DNA from: Streptomyces tibetensis
GTDB lineage: Bacteria; Actinomycetota; Actinomycetes; Streptomycetales; Streptomycetaceae
NCBI RefSeq assembly: GCF_007655005.1
Contig: NZ_SZVW01000001.1
Location: 512,182-576,181, forward strand
Direction: 5' to 3'
DNA: 64,000 nt
A program made the position numbers and the translations under genes. The notes beneath the pieces are model-generated. The model was not told the DNA's origin and did no database searches. It saw nothing but the letters and a program-made list of their open reading frames with translations. Below, piece by piece: positions 8,879 to 17,160 of the stretch. Position 1 is the first letter of the stretch. Each line of letters opens with the position of its first letter.

Positions 8879-11392
8879 TCACTTCGTCGCCTTGTACGTC
8901 GCCGCCGCCTGCTCGTAGAGCCGGGTCACCTCGTCCCGTTCGGACTCCGGGCCGCGCACCTGCACCACGTGGTAACGCCCCTCGACCAGCATCGCGAGGT
9001 TGCGGACGTACAACTCGCCCCCGTCGCCGCCGGTCCAGGTGAACTGCCCCTCGGCCATGGTCCGTCCGCCCACCTCGATCGTCTTCAGCCCGGTGGAGGT
9101 GGCCCAGCTGGAGTCCCGGTACGGCTGCAGCTCCGGCTCCTTCTCCCGCTGGTAGGCCATCGGATCACGTCCGTGCTCCGACGCGCTGTCCCGGCCCGGT
9201 ACGACGATGAGCTCGAAATCGCCCTTGGAGTAGACGACCTGGCCGCTGCCGCCCCGCGCGGCGCGGCTCCAGCCCTTGGCGACGGCCACCTGGAAGCCCG
9301 CCGGGTCCTTGCGCAGGGTGAATCCGTCGGCGGCACCGGGGCCGGTGGTCTGCGTCTCGGTGGTGCCGGCCGACGACGAGGGGCTCTTCTCCGGCTCGGG
9401 CGAGGTCTGCTCGGGCCGGGGCTCGCTGCTGGCGTCCGGCTCGGGCGCCTGACTCACCTCACCGGCGGCACCGGTGCGGTCCGTGCCGCCAGCGCCCTCG
9501 CTGTCCGACTTGGGCATGAAGAGCATGGCGTAGGCGATCGCCGCGGCCATCGCGAGCAGGACCAGCAGGAGCAGGGTGCGGCCGAGGCGGCGCGGCGAAC
9601 CGGACTCCTTCTTGGCCCGCTTGTGCCGCCCGTGATGCGCGGGCAGCCCTGCCTTCCGCCGCCGCACCAGCTCGCCCCTGCGCCGTACGACGGGCAGCCG
9701 GCTGGCGTCCACGGGCGGCGCCGCGACGACGTGCACCCCGGCCTCCGGCTCGGGCGCCGAGCGCACCAGCGAGCGCAGCCAGCCCCGCACTTCCTCGAAG
9801 TCGAGGCGCTCGGTGGGGTCCTGGCGCAGCAGCGACTCCACGACCGGCCGCAGCGGCCCGCACTCCTCGGCGTAGGCGGGCGGTTCCGCGCACACCATCT
9901 GCACCAGCTCGGCCGTCGACTCCTCCGGGTAGGGCGCATGCCCCTGTACGGCCCTGAAGAGCAGCGCGCCGAGCGCCCACAGGTCGGTCGCGGGACCGAT
10001 CGGCGCCGCCAACTGCCAGTTCTCGTGCACGGGTCCGGCCTGCTCCGGCGCCCAGCGCTCGGTCACCGGCCCGACCACGGCCATCCGCGCCTGCCGCGCC
10101 CGTTCGGCGGCCAGCGCCGTGGCCGGGCCGCGCCGGGGGGCGGGGGTGTCGGCGACCAGGTCGTCCCACCGGGTGGACTCGCCCTGGGCCTCGGTCTCGG
10201 GGGCCGGCGGGAGCGCCGCCTGCTCTCCACCGCGCGGCGTCGGCGCGCCACCGGTCGTGCCGCGAGGCGTGGCGCCATGCCAAGCGGTCGACCGTGGACC
10301 GCCGTCCACCCCGTAGGGGTCCGCGATCCGCCCCGGCGGTACGGCGCCGGGGGCCGTGCCCTGCCCGGGGATGTACGGCGACTGGGACGATCCGCTGCCG
10401 TAGGGTGCCGCGTCGCCGTCCGGGGCGGGCCGGACTCCGGGCAGGGCCGCCCGCCCACCCTGCTGAACCTCCTGCACCCGTGCTGCGGCCCGGGCACCCG
10501 CCCGGTAGGCCGCGATCGCCCCGGCACGCGCCGCCCGCGGGTCCCCGCTGTCCTCCACCGGCCCGCGCGCGGGCACCACCCGTGCACCGCCCGCGGTGTC
10601 ACCTCCTGCCGAGGGCAGCCCTCTGGCCTCCCGGGCCTCTATGGCAGCGCGCCGCGCGGCCTCGGGATCACCGGAGCCACCGGCCGGCCCCGAACCTCCC
10701 GGAGCGCTGACGCCGCGGACCGGCCCGGCACCGCCACCCTCCTGCCCCGACGGCTGCCCGGACTCCTCGAAGGCCGGTTCCGGAACCGGGTCGTACCCGC
10801 ACAGGGCCTCCTCGGCGGCACCCACCGCGAGCCCGGTCAGCATCACCCGGCCGTCGTCGCAGACGAGCACCGTGCGCGCGGTGATGTTCCGGTGCACCCA
10901 GCCGTGCGCATGCAGCACCCGAAGGGCCATCAGCACGTCGGAGGCCACCTCGGCCGCCCGGTACGGCGTCAACGGCTTCTCGGCGAGCAGCGCCGCCAGC
11001 GGGCGCGCGGCCACCAGTTCACTGACGATCCACAGCGAGCCGCCCTCGGCGAACACGTCGAAGACCTGGTCGAGCCGGGGATGGTCGGGAATGGCCGCGG
11101 CGGCCTGCGCCGCCTCCACCGCGCGTCGCACCACCGGGTCCGTGGGCCGCCTCGGGCCACCACGTCCGCCGGGCCGCCGCGCGCCGCCGTGTCTGGCGGT
11201 GAAACCGTCGGGCAGCCCCTCCGCGTCGAGCACCTCGGCCTCGACCACCTCGGGCAACGGGATCTGCCGGACCAGGACTTCCTGTCCGCTGTAGGTGTCG
11301 AAGGCCCGGGTCTCGGTGAGTTCGTACTCGTCGGACGGAGGCAGCGGCAGGCGGTAGCGGTCGGCCAGCACCCGACCCGCGTAGTCGTCCAC
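8879..11392 (-). CDS. Membrane pseudokinase with a large insert in the kinase fold
   Basis: This 837-residue protein keeps the outline of a Hanks kinase but lacks the catalytic residues. The glycine loop is replaced by PPSDEYELTET, the beta-3 lysine position reads VLVRQ (Arg42), the HRD triad is HRN (167-169) followed by Thr171 and Thr174 where Lys and Asn belong, and DFG is GLA (187-189). About 270 residues of Ala/Gly/Pro/Arg-rich sequence then separate that point from the helix-F segment ATDLWALGALLF. A membrane helix (TLLLLVLLAMAAAIAYAML) leads to an outer domain related to those of two neighbouring kinases. The GTG at 11392 with GGGAGG upstream is preferred over an earlier ATG at 11437. 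Catalysis is very unlikely; a scaffold or regulatory role in the kinase cluster is inferred. Confidence 0.88.
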   Translation of the reverse strand: MDDYAGRVLADRYRLPLPPSDEYELTETRAFDTYSGQEVLVRQIPLPEVVEAEVLDAEGLPDGFTARHGGARRPGGRGGPRRPTDPVVRRAVEAAQAAAAIPDHPRLDQVFDVFAEGGSLWIVSELVAARPLAALLAEKPLTPYRAAEVASDVLMALRVLHAHGWVHRNITARTVLVCDDGRVMLTGLAVGAAEEALCGYDPVPEPAFEESGQPSGQEGGGAGPVRGVSAPGGSGPAGGSGDPEAARRAAIEAREARGLPSAGGDTAGGARVVPARGPVEDSGDPRAARAGAIAAYRAGARAAARVQEVQQGGRAALPGVRPAPDGDAAPYGSGSSQSPYIPGQGTAPGAVPPGRIADPYGVDGGPRSTAWHGATPRGTTGGAPTPRGGEQAALPPAPETEAQGESTRWDDLVADTPAPRRGPATALAAERARQARMAVVGPVTERWAPEQAGPVHENWQLAAPIGPATDLWALGALLFRAVQGHAPYPEESTAELVQMVCAEPPAYAEECGPLRPVVESLLRQDPTERLDFEEVRGWLRSLVRSAPEPEAGVHVVAAPPVDASRLPVVRRRGELVRRRKAGLPAHHGRHKRAKKESGSPRRLGRTLLLLVLLAMAAAIAYAMLFMPKSDSEGAGGTDRTGAAGEVSQAPEPDASSEPRPEQTSPEPEKSPSSSAGTTETQTTGPGAADGFTLRKDPAGFQVAVAKGWSRAARGGSGQVVYSKGDFELIVVPGRDSASEHGRDPMAYQREKEPELQPYRDSSWATSTGLKTIEVGGRTMAEGQFTWTGGDGGELYVRNLAMLVEGRYHVVQVRGPESERDEVTRLYEQAAATYKATK

Positions 11393-11545
11393 GTTGCCTC
11401 CCCCGGCAGCCCGGTCGGTCCCATCCGTTCGCCCCACGGTCCGCTCCGACTGCGCACGGTCCGCAAATATTTACGATACGTGCCGCAGGCAACCCGCAAC
11501 GGAGGGATGCCAGATCTCACTCCCCAAACCCCGGGGGCCTCATGC

Positions 11546-13612
11546 TCAGGACTTGGGTTCGAAGGTCTTCGTCAGGGTCCGCCACGTCTCCTTGCGCAGC
11601 GCGCCGTCCCAGTCGGACGCCTTCGCCGTGTACATCAGCGCGTACCCCTGCCGGTCGTCCACCACGAAACCCCGGTCGATCGTCCGGTACTTGGTGCCGC
11701 CGTCGGTGTAGGTGAACTCCCAGTCGGCCGTGTTCCAGTCGCGGTAGTCCACCTTCTCTATGCGGATCTTCTTGTACTGCGCGCGCACCATGTAGCGTTC
11801 CTGGCTCTTCCAGTCCGCCACCGGGTCGCCCTTGGGCGTGGACGTCCAGGCGATGAGCAGCTTCTGCCCGTCGGGCCCGGTGAAGCGGTCGCCCGCCGCA
11901 CCCGTCGACTGGTACTTCCAGCCCTTCGGCAGACCGATCGAGTACCCCTGGCTTCCCTGGTGAGTGGACTGCGCGGCGGTGCCCTTCCCGCCGGAGCCGC
12001 CCTCGTCCGACGAGCCGCTCGCCTGGCCGTCAGGCTTGCTGTTCGAGGCGGCTCCGGACGGCGTCGCCTGGGTCTTCGTGCCGTCCGTGCGCGTGCCGTC
12101 GCTCTCGTCGCCCTTGGTGTCCGCGCTGCTCGACGCAGTGGCGACGGTCTTCCCGCCGCCCTTGCCGGAGGCCCCCTCCGAGCCCTTGTCGTCACCGCTG
12201 AGCGCGATGGCGAGCACGGTGCCGATCACGGCGAGCACCACGACCACCGCGATGATCATCAGGGTCCGTCGCGGCACCACGTCGGTGAGCGGCGCCCGGG
12301 GCACCGGCCTCTGCGGCAGGTCCGGCGGCGGCATCACGGGCCACCCCGAACTCCGCCCTCCGGAGGCCGTCTTCGACTCCGGCGCGCTCCGCTCACCGGC
12401 GCCCGTGGACGCGGCCGAGCCCGACTGCGCCACGGACGCACCCGCGGCGCCGGCCCGCCCCGCGCCGCTGTCCGACGCGGAGGAGGTCGTACCCGCCGCC
12501 CCGGAGGCGGCCTCGTCGGCACCGGACGGGGCCGAAGCGGATTTGGCGGAAGCCGCCGCCGATCCCACGGCTGCGGATCCCGCCGCGGCCTTGCGCACGG
12601 AACGCAGTGCTCCGCGCAGCCGCTCCCCGGCCTCCTCGCCGCGCTTGCTCCCGGCGCCCGCCGAACTCCCCTTGCGCGAGGACCTGTCCGGCTGCGCGGG
12701 CAGCGGCACGACCTTCGTGGCGTCCATCGGCTCCGGCTCGGCCGTTGCCGGCGCGTGCAGCACCGAGTTCAGCATCGCCCGGGCGCCCGCGTCGTCGAGT
12801 CGCTGCGCGGGGTCCTTGGTGAGCAGCCCGTGGATGACGTCCGCCAGCGGACCGGCGTTCTTCGGTTCCTCCAGCGGCTCGGTCATCACGGCCGTGAGAG
12901 TCGCTATGGCCGACCCCTTGTCGTACGGCGGCGCGCCCTCCACCGCCGCGTACAGCAGGCCCCCGAGCGACCACAGGTCGGCCGCCGGACCCGGCTTGTG
13001 CCCACGCGCCCGCTCCGGGGAGATGTAGGAGGGCGCGCCGACGAGCATGCCGGTCGAGGTGATGGACGGGTCGCCCTCGACCTGGGCGATGCCGAAGTCG
13101 GTGAGCACGACCCGGCCGTCCTCGGCGATCAGCACGTTCGACGGCTTCACGTCGCGGTGCAGGATGCCCTCGCGGTGGGCGGACCGCAGCACGTCGAGGA
13201 CGGCGAGCCCGACCTCCGCGGCACGCTTCGGGTCGAGGAGGCCGTCCTCCCGGATGACCTCGGCGAGCGACTTGCCCTCGACGAGTTCCATGACGATCCA
13301 GGGCCGGTCGTCCTCCTGGACCACGTCGAAGACCGTCACGGCGCTGTTGTTACGGATCCGCGCGATCGCCTTGGCCTCGCGCAGCGTCCGCGTGATCAGC
13401 CGCCGCTTCTCCTCCTCGTCGATGTTCGACGGGAACCGCAGCTCCTTGACGGCGACCGTCCGCCCGAGGGTCTCGTCCTGGGCCCGCCACACGGTGCCCA
13501 TGCCGCCGCGGCCGAGCACCTTGCCCAGCCGGTAACGCCCCGCGAGGAGACGCTCCCTGTTGTCCTGACGAGTGTCCTGACGAGATGTGCCCGCCCGCTC
13601 CGCCTCCGACAT
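11546..13612 (-). CDS. Membrane Ser/Thr protein kinase, first of the five-kinase cluster
   Basis: A 688-residue Hanks-type kinase with a full catalytic set: GRGGMGTVW (34-42), Lys56 in VAVKEL, HRDVKPSN, LTDFG and APSYISPERA. The middle is a long Ala/Ser-rich low-complexity linker. One membrane helix (MIIAVVVVLAVIGTVLAI) precedes an outer domain of about 190 residues starting with SIGLPKGWKY and rich in Trp and Tyr. The ATG at 13612 is chosen because GAGGGGAC lies just upstream; an ATG four codons earlier lacks a ribosome site. It is transcribed first and divergently from a secreted serine hydrolase. I recall that S. coelicolor has a comparable five-kinase cluster linked to spore-wall synthesis; this was not checked here. 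Confidence 0.9.
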   Translation of the reverse strand: MSEAERAGTSRQDTRQDNRERLLAGRYRLGKVLGRGGMGTVWRAQDETLGRTVAVKELRFPSNIDEEEKRRLITRTLREAKAIARIRNNSAVTVFDVVQEDDRPWIVMELVEGKSLAEVIREDGLLDPKRAAEVGLAVLDVLRSAHREGILHRDVKPSNVLIAEDGRVVLTDFGIAQVEGDPSITSTGMLVGAPSYISPERARGHKPGPAADLWSLGGLLYAAVEGAPPYDKGSAIATLTAVMTEPLEEPKNAGPLADVIHGLLTKDPAQRLDDAGARAMLNSVLHAPATAEPEPMDATKVVPLPAQPDRSSRKGSSAGAGSKRGEEAGERLRGALRSVRKAAAGSAAVGSAAASAKSASAPSGADEAASGAAGTTSSASDSGAGRAGAAGASVAQSGSAASTGAGERSAPESKTASGGRSSGWPVMPPPDLPQRPVPRAPLTDVVPRRTLMIIAVVVVLAVIGTVLAIALSGDDKGSEGASGKGGGKTVATASSSADTKGDESDGTRTDGTKTQATPSGAASNSKPDGQASGSSDEGGSGGKGTAAQSTHQGSQGYSIGLPKGWKYQSTGAAGDRFTGPDGQKLLIAWTSTPKGDPVADWKSQERYMVRAQYKKIRIEKVDYRDWNTADWEFTYTDGGTKYRTIDRGFVVDDRQGYALMYTAKASDWDGALRKETWRTLTKTFEPKS

Positions 13613-13783
13613 GCGTCCCCTCATGCAACCCGCCCTGACAGAGCCTCCATTGTCTCTCACCCGACAAGTGCCCGGCGCCCAGGGGCCCCCTGGCGGACAC
13701 CGGCGGCCCCGCCGGGCGCGAACCCGGGTGCGGCGGGCCCCACGCCGCCTTGCATGATGGGCTCTGACCTGGGAGGAGCCCGT

Positions 13784-14827
13784 ATGCCACCGATTCGGAC
13801 CTTGCTGGCCCTGCCGGTGGTCGCCGCCCTGTTCGGTCTGCCCCCGGCCGACTCGTCGGCCCTGTCGATGCCGCCCACGGACGCGGTGCTGCCCCTGCTG
13901 GTGACCCAGGGCAGGGCCCCGGCCGCGGCCCTGCTGGCCCAGGAGGGCACCACCTCCCGCTATGCCGCCGCCGGTTCGTCGATCGCCCGGTCGGACCACT
14001 TCCGCGCCGGCAGCATCACGAAGACGTTCATCGCGACGGTCGTGCTGCAACTGGCCGCCGAACACCGGCTGTCACTGTCCGACACGGTGGAGCAGCACCT
14101 GCCCGGCCTGGTGCGGGGAGCCGGCAACGACGGCCGCGCGCTGACCCTGCGCTCCCTGCTCACCCACACCAGCGGCCTGCGCGACTACACCAAGGACACC
14201 GACGGGACCGCGCCCGTCACACCCCGTCAGGCCCTGAACCTCGCTCTCACCCACCCTCCGGCCGAACGCGGCCGCTTCTCGTACTCGAACACCAACTACG
14301 TCCTGCTCGGCCTGGTCATCCAGCAGGTCACCGGCCACTCGTACGCCGCCGAGGCCGAGCGCCGCATCCTCACTCCCCTGCGTCTGACGGGCACCTCCTT
14401 CCCCGGATCCCGCTCCTCGCTGCCCTCCCCGCACGGCCGCGCCTACACCGCCGACGGCACCGACGTCACCGAACTCGACCCGCGGGTGGCCGGGGCCGCG
14501 GGTGAGTTGGTGACCACGCTCGCCGACCTCGACCGCTTCTACGGGGCGCTGCTCGGCGGCCGGCTGCTGCCCCCGCACTGGCTGCGCGAGATGCTCGACA
14601 CCCGTGCCGCACACGGCGCGTACGGCATGGGGCTCTTCCCCGAGAGGCTTCCGTGCGGCACGACGGTGTGGGGACACAACGGGCACATATCCGGCAGCTA
14701 CGCGCGCACCGCAGCCACCGTCGACGGCCGACGTGTCCTCACCTTCCGCGTGAACACGGACGCGATAGCCGATCCCGGTCTCGAACCCGCGGTGCTCGCG
14801 GCCGAGTTCTGCCCCCGCACCTCGTAG
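13784..14827 (+). CDS. Secreted serine hydrolase, beta-lactamase/D-alanyl-D-alanine carboxypeptidase family
   Basis: A 347-residue exported enzyme of the class C beta-lactamase-like (serine hydrolase) family. The nucleophile is Ser77 in the SxxK motif GSITK (Lys80), the second motif is YSN in SYSNTNY, and the third motif (KTG box) reads GHNGH. A hydrophobic N-terminal segment, LLALPVVAALFGLP, is a signal peptide or anchor. GGGAGGAG precedes the ATG at 13784 with good spacing. The family includes DD-peptidases, esterases and D-amino-acid amidases, so the exact substrate is not settled. It is divergent from the first kinase gene, with 171 bases between the two starts; a link to envelope signalling is possible but only contextual. 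The carboxyl end has one Cys pair that could form a disulfide. Confidence 0.88.
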   Translation: MPPIRTLLALPVVAALFGLPPADSSALSMPPTDAVLPLLVTQGRAPAAALLAQEGTTSRYAAAGSSIARSDHFRAGSITKTFIATVVLQLAAEHRLSLSDTVEQHLPGLVRGAGNDGRALTLRSLLTHTSGLRDYTKDTDGTAPVTPRQALNLALTHPPAERGRFSYSNTNYVLLGLVIQQVTGHSYAAEAERRILTPLRLTGTSFPGSRSSLPSPHGRAYTADGTDVTELDPRVAGAAGELVTTLADLDRFYGALLGGRLLPPHWLREMLDTRAAHGAYGMGLFPERLPCGTTVWGHNGHISGSYARTAATVDGRRVLTFRVNTDAIADPGLEPAVLAAEFCPRTS

Positions 14828-14839
14828 AACGACCGGGTT

Positions 14840-14874
14840 CCGAACGAAGATCCCGCTTCCCGACACTCGTTCGG
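14840..14874 (+). terminator. Hairpin downstream of the serine hydrolase gene
   Basis: A perfect 8-bp inverted repeat (CCGAACGA at 14840-14847 and TCGTTCGG at 14867-14874) with a 19-nt loop begins 13 bases after the stop. There is no U-tract, as is usual for Streptomyces terminators. Confidence 0.5.
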
Positions 14875-14973
14875 GTGATGTCCGGCAGGCCAGGGAGGGC
14901 AGACAGGGCCTGACAGACCTGGCAGCCCCGGCAGACCTGGCAGGGCCGGCAAAACCTGGCAGCCCCGGCCACA

Positions 14974-15173
14974 CCCGGCACAGCCCCACCGTGCCCGGCG
15001 CACCCTGGCCGTAACCGGCACAGCCCAACCCCGCCCGGCGCACCCTGGCCGTAACCGGCACAGCCCGGCCGTAACCGGCACATCCGCACCGTGCCCGGCA
15101 CAGCCCCACCGTGCCCGGCACAGCCCCACCATGCCCGGCACAGCCCAGCCGCACCCGGCACACCCCGGCCGCA
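14974..15173. repeat. Ten-unit 20-bp tandem repeat between convergent genes
   Basis: The 357-base gap between the serine hydrolase and glpD stops contains ten consecutive 20-bp units in strict register, each close to CCCGGCACAGCCCCACCGTG. Units 7 and 8 differ by one base; units 2 and 4 are identical variants (CCCGGCGCACCCTGGCCGTA). Less regular relatives of about 18 bp (CAGACCTGGCAGCCCCGG-like) precede the array from about 14913. The repeat is C-rich on the plus strand. Because 20 is not a multiple of 3, it cannot encode a periodic peptide. No gene is supported here. Confidence 0.9.
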
Positions 15174-15184
15174 CCCCCGCAGGG

Positions 15185-16891
15185 TCACAACGGCACGATG
15201 TCCGGCGCCCCCAGCCGTGCCGCGTCCGCCGTCAGGTCGTCCGGCTGCCGCTGCGACTCCCGCTCGGCCTCCACCCGCTTCTGGTAGTGCTCGACCTCGC
15301 GCTCGATCTGGCCCTTGTCCCAGCCGAGCACGGGCGCCATCAGCTCGGCGGCGTCACGTGCGCTGCGGGCGCCCCGGTCGAAGGTCTCGATCGAGATGCG
15401 CGTCCGCCGGGTCAGCACGTCGTCCAGGTGCCGCGCCCCCTCGTGGGAGGCCGCGTACACGATCTCGGCGCGCAGATAGTCGTCGGCCGCGGCCAGTGGC
15501 TCGCCCAGCGACGGGTCCTCGGCGATGAGCTGGAGAAGCTCCTCGGTCAACGTCCCGTAGCGGTTCAGCAGGTGCTCGACCCGCACCACATGCAGTCCGG
15601 TCCGGGCGGCGATCCGCGCCCGCGCGTTCCACAGCGCCCGGTAGCCCTCGGCGCCCAGCAGCGGCACGTCCTCGGTGACGCAGTCGGCGACGCGCATGTC
15701 GAGCCCGTGCACCGCCGCGTCCACCGCGTCCTTGGCCATGACCCGGTACGTCGTGTACTTGCCGCCCGCCACGACGACCAGCCCGGGCACCGGGTGCGCC
15801 ACGGTGTGCTCGCGCGACAGCTTGCTGGTGGCGTCCGACTCGCCGGCGAGCAGCGGTCGCAGGCCCGCGTACACGCCCTGGACGTCGTCCCTGGTGAGCG
15901 GCACCGCCAGCACCGAGTTCACATGATCCAGCAGGTAGTCGATGTCCGCGCTGGACGCGGCCGGGTGCGCCTTGTCGAGGTCCCAGTCGGTGTCCGTGGT
16001 GCCGACGATCCAGTGCCGGCCCCAGGGGATCACGAACAGCACGGACTTCTCCGTGCGCAGGATCAGCCCGGTCGTGGAGTGGATCCGGTCGCGCGGCACG
16101 ACCAGGTGGATGCCCTTGGACGCCCGGACGTGGAACTGTCCGCGCTCCCCGACCATCGCCTGGGTGTCGTCCGTCCACACGCCGGTGGCGTTGACGACCT
16201 GCTTGGCCCGGATCTCGTACTCGCCGCCGCCTTCGACGTCCTGCACCCTCGCTCCGACGACCCGCTCGCCCTCGCGCAGGAAGCCCGTCACCCGCGCGCG
16301 GTTCGCGGCCTTGGCGCCGTAGGCCACCGCCGTACGCACCAGGTTCGTCACGTACCGGGCGTCGTCCATCTGGGCGTCGTAGTACTGCAGTGCCCCGACC
16401 AGCGCGTCTTTCTTCAAGCACGGGGCCACGCGCAGGGCGTGAGAACGCGTCAGATGGCGGTGCATCGGCAGGCCCCGGCCGTGCCCCCGGGCCATGGACA
16501 TGGCGTCGTACATGGCGACGCCCGAACCCGCGTACAGCCGCTCCCAGCCCTTGTGCTGCAACGGGTACAGGAACGGCACGGGCTTCACCAGATGCGGGGC
16601 GAGCCGCTCCAGCAGCAGGCCGCGCTCCTTCAGTGCCTCGCGGACGAGTGCGAAGTCGAGCATCTCCAGATAGCGCAGGCCTCCGTGGATGAGCTTGCTG
16701 GACCGGCTGGAGGTGCCGGACGCCCAGTCACGCGCCTCGACCAGACCTGTGGACAAGCCCCGGGTCACCGCATCGAGCGCGGTACCCGCACCCACCACGC
16801 CTGCACCCACGACCAGCACGTCCAGCTCGCGCTCGGCCATGGATGCGAGTGACTCGGCGCGCTGCGCCGGTCCGAGTGTCGCTGTCCTCAC
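15185..16891 (-). CDS. glpD: Aerobic glycerol-3-phosphate dehydrogenase (FAD, quinone-linked)
   Basis: A 568-residue flavoenzyme that oxidises sn-glycerol 3-phosphate to dihydroxyacetone phosphate and passes electrons to the quinone pool at the inner membrane face. The FAD motif VVGAGVVGAGTALDAVTRGL starts near residue 26, followed by SGTSSRSSKLIHGGLRYLE and the GGKYTTYR segment of the GlpD family; a C-terminal DAO-C domain is present. The GTG at 16891 has GGGAGG five bases upstream; the open frame to 17017 has no such signal. The neighbouring genes are not glycerol genes, so this looks like a stand-alone second copy rather than part of a glpFKD operon. Two DnaA-box-like 9-mers lie in its promoter region and one inside its 5' coding part. 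Confidence 0.93.
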   Translation of the reverse strand: MRTATLGPAQRAESLASMAERELDVLVVGAGVVGAGTALDAVTRGLSTGLVEARDWASGTSSRSSKLIHGGLRYLEMLDFALVREALKERGLLLERLAPHLVKPVPFLYPLQHKGWERLYAGSGVAMYDAMSMARGHGRGLPMHRHLTRSHALRVAPCLKKDALVGALQYYDAQMDDARYVTNLVRTAVAYGAKAANRARVTGFLREGERVVGARVQDVEGGGEYEIRAKQVVNATGVWTDDTQAMVGERGQFHVRASKGIHLVVPRDRIHSTTGLILRTEKSVLFVIPWGRHWIVGTTDTDWDLDKAHPAASSADIDYLLDHVNSVLAVPLTRDDVQGVYAGLRPLLAGESDATSKLSREHTVAHPVPGLVVVAGGKYTTYRVMAKDAVDAAVHGLDMRVADCVTEDVPLLGAEGYRALWNARARIAARTGLHVVRVEHLLNRYGTLTEELLQLIAEDPSLGEPLAAADDYLRAEIVYAASHEGARHLDDVLTRRTRISIETFDRGARSARDAAELMAPVLGWDKGQIEREVEHYQKRVEAERESQRQPDDLTADAARLGAPDIVPL

Positions 16892-17113
16892 CGCTGCCTC
16901 CCGCTCATCGGTCGCGCCGGCCGCACCCGTCGGGTGCGGCCCCGTCCGTATCCCCCTGCCCAGATTCTGACCGGGTTGCCCGACTTCAGCCACCACGGGC
17001 CCGCAGCCTGTGGACAACGCTCACGGAACACTCACCGAAACTCGGCCGAGCAATCCCGCATATCGGTCATATTTACTCCTAGTCTGACATTGCGCTCGCC
17101 CGTCCTGTCCACA
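16748..17113. promoter_or_regulatory. Cluster of three DnaA-box sequences around the glpD start
   Basis: TTGTCCACA, the Streptomyces DnaA-box consensus as I know it, occurs exactly twice on the minus strand (16748-16756 inside glpD and 17009-17017 upstream of it). A one-base variant, CTGTCCACA, occurs on the plus strand at 17105-17113. I noticed no other copy in the window by eye. The 269-base divergent gap between glpD and the UDP-sugar dehydrogenase gene therefore carries two boxes near both promoters. DnaA binding has not been shown. Confidence 0.5.
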
Positions 17114-17160
17114 GGGCTTGCGTACCTGTCCCACTTCGGCTATCGGGAAGGACGGCCGCC

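Noticed and set aside
8969..14827. A 1952-codon plus-strand open frame across two kinase genes and the serine hydrolase
   Set aside because: Only its last part (13784-14827) is the real serine hydrolase. The rest is antisense to kinase genes with clear motifs, which is a common effect of high GC at third codon positions.
14974..15173. CRISPR array
   Set aside because: Units are contiguous with no unique spacers, and no cas genes are in the window. The same holds for the 60, 94 and 100-bp arrays.
16748..17113. Origin of replication
   Set aside because: Only three DnaA boxes are present, with no dnaA or dnaN gene and no long series of boxes as in Streptomyces oriC.
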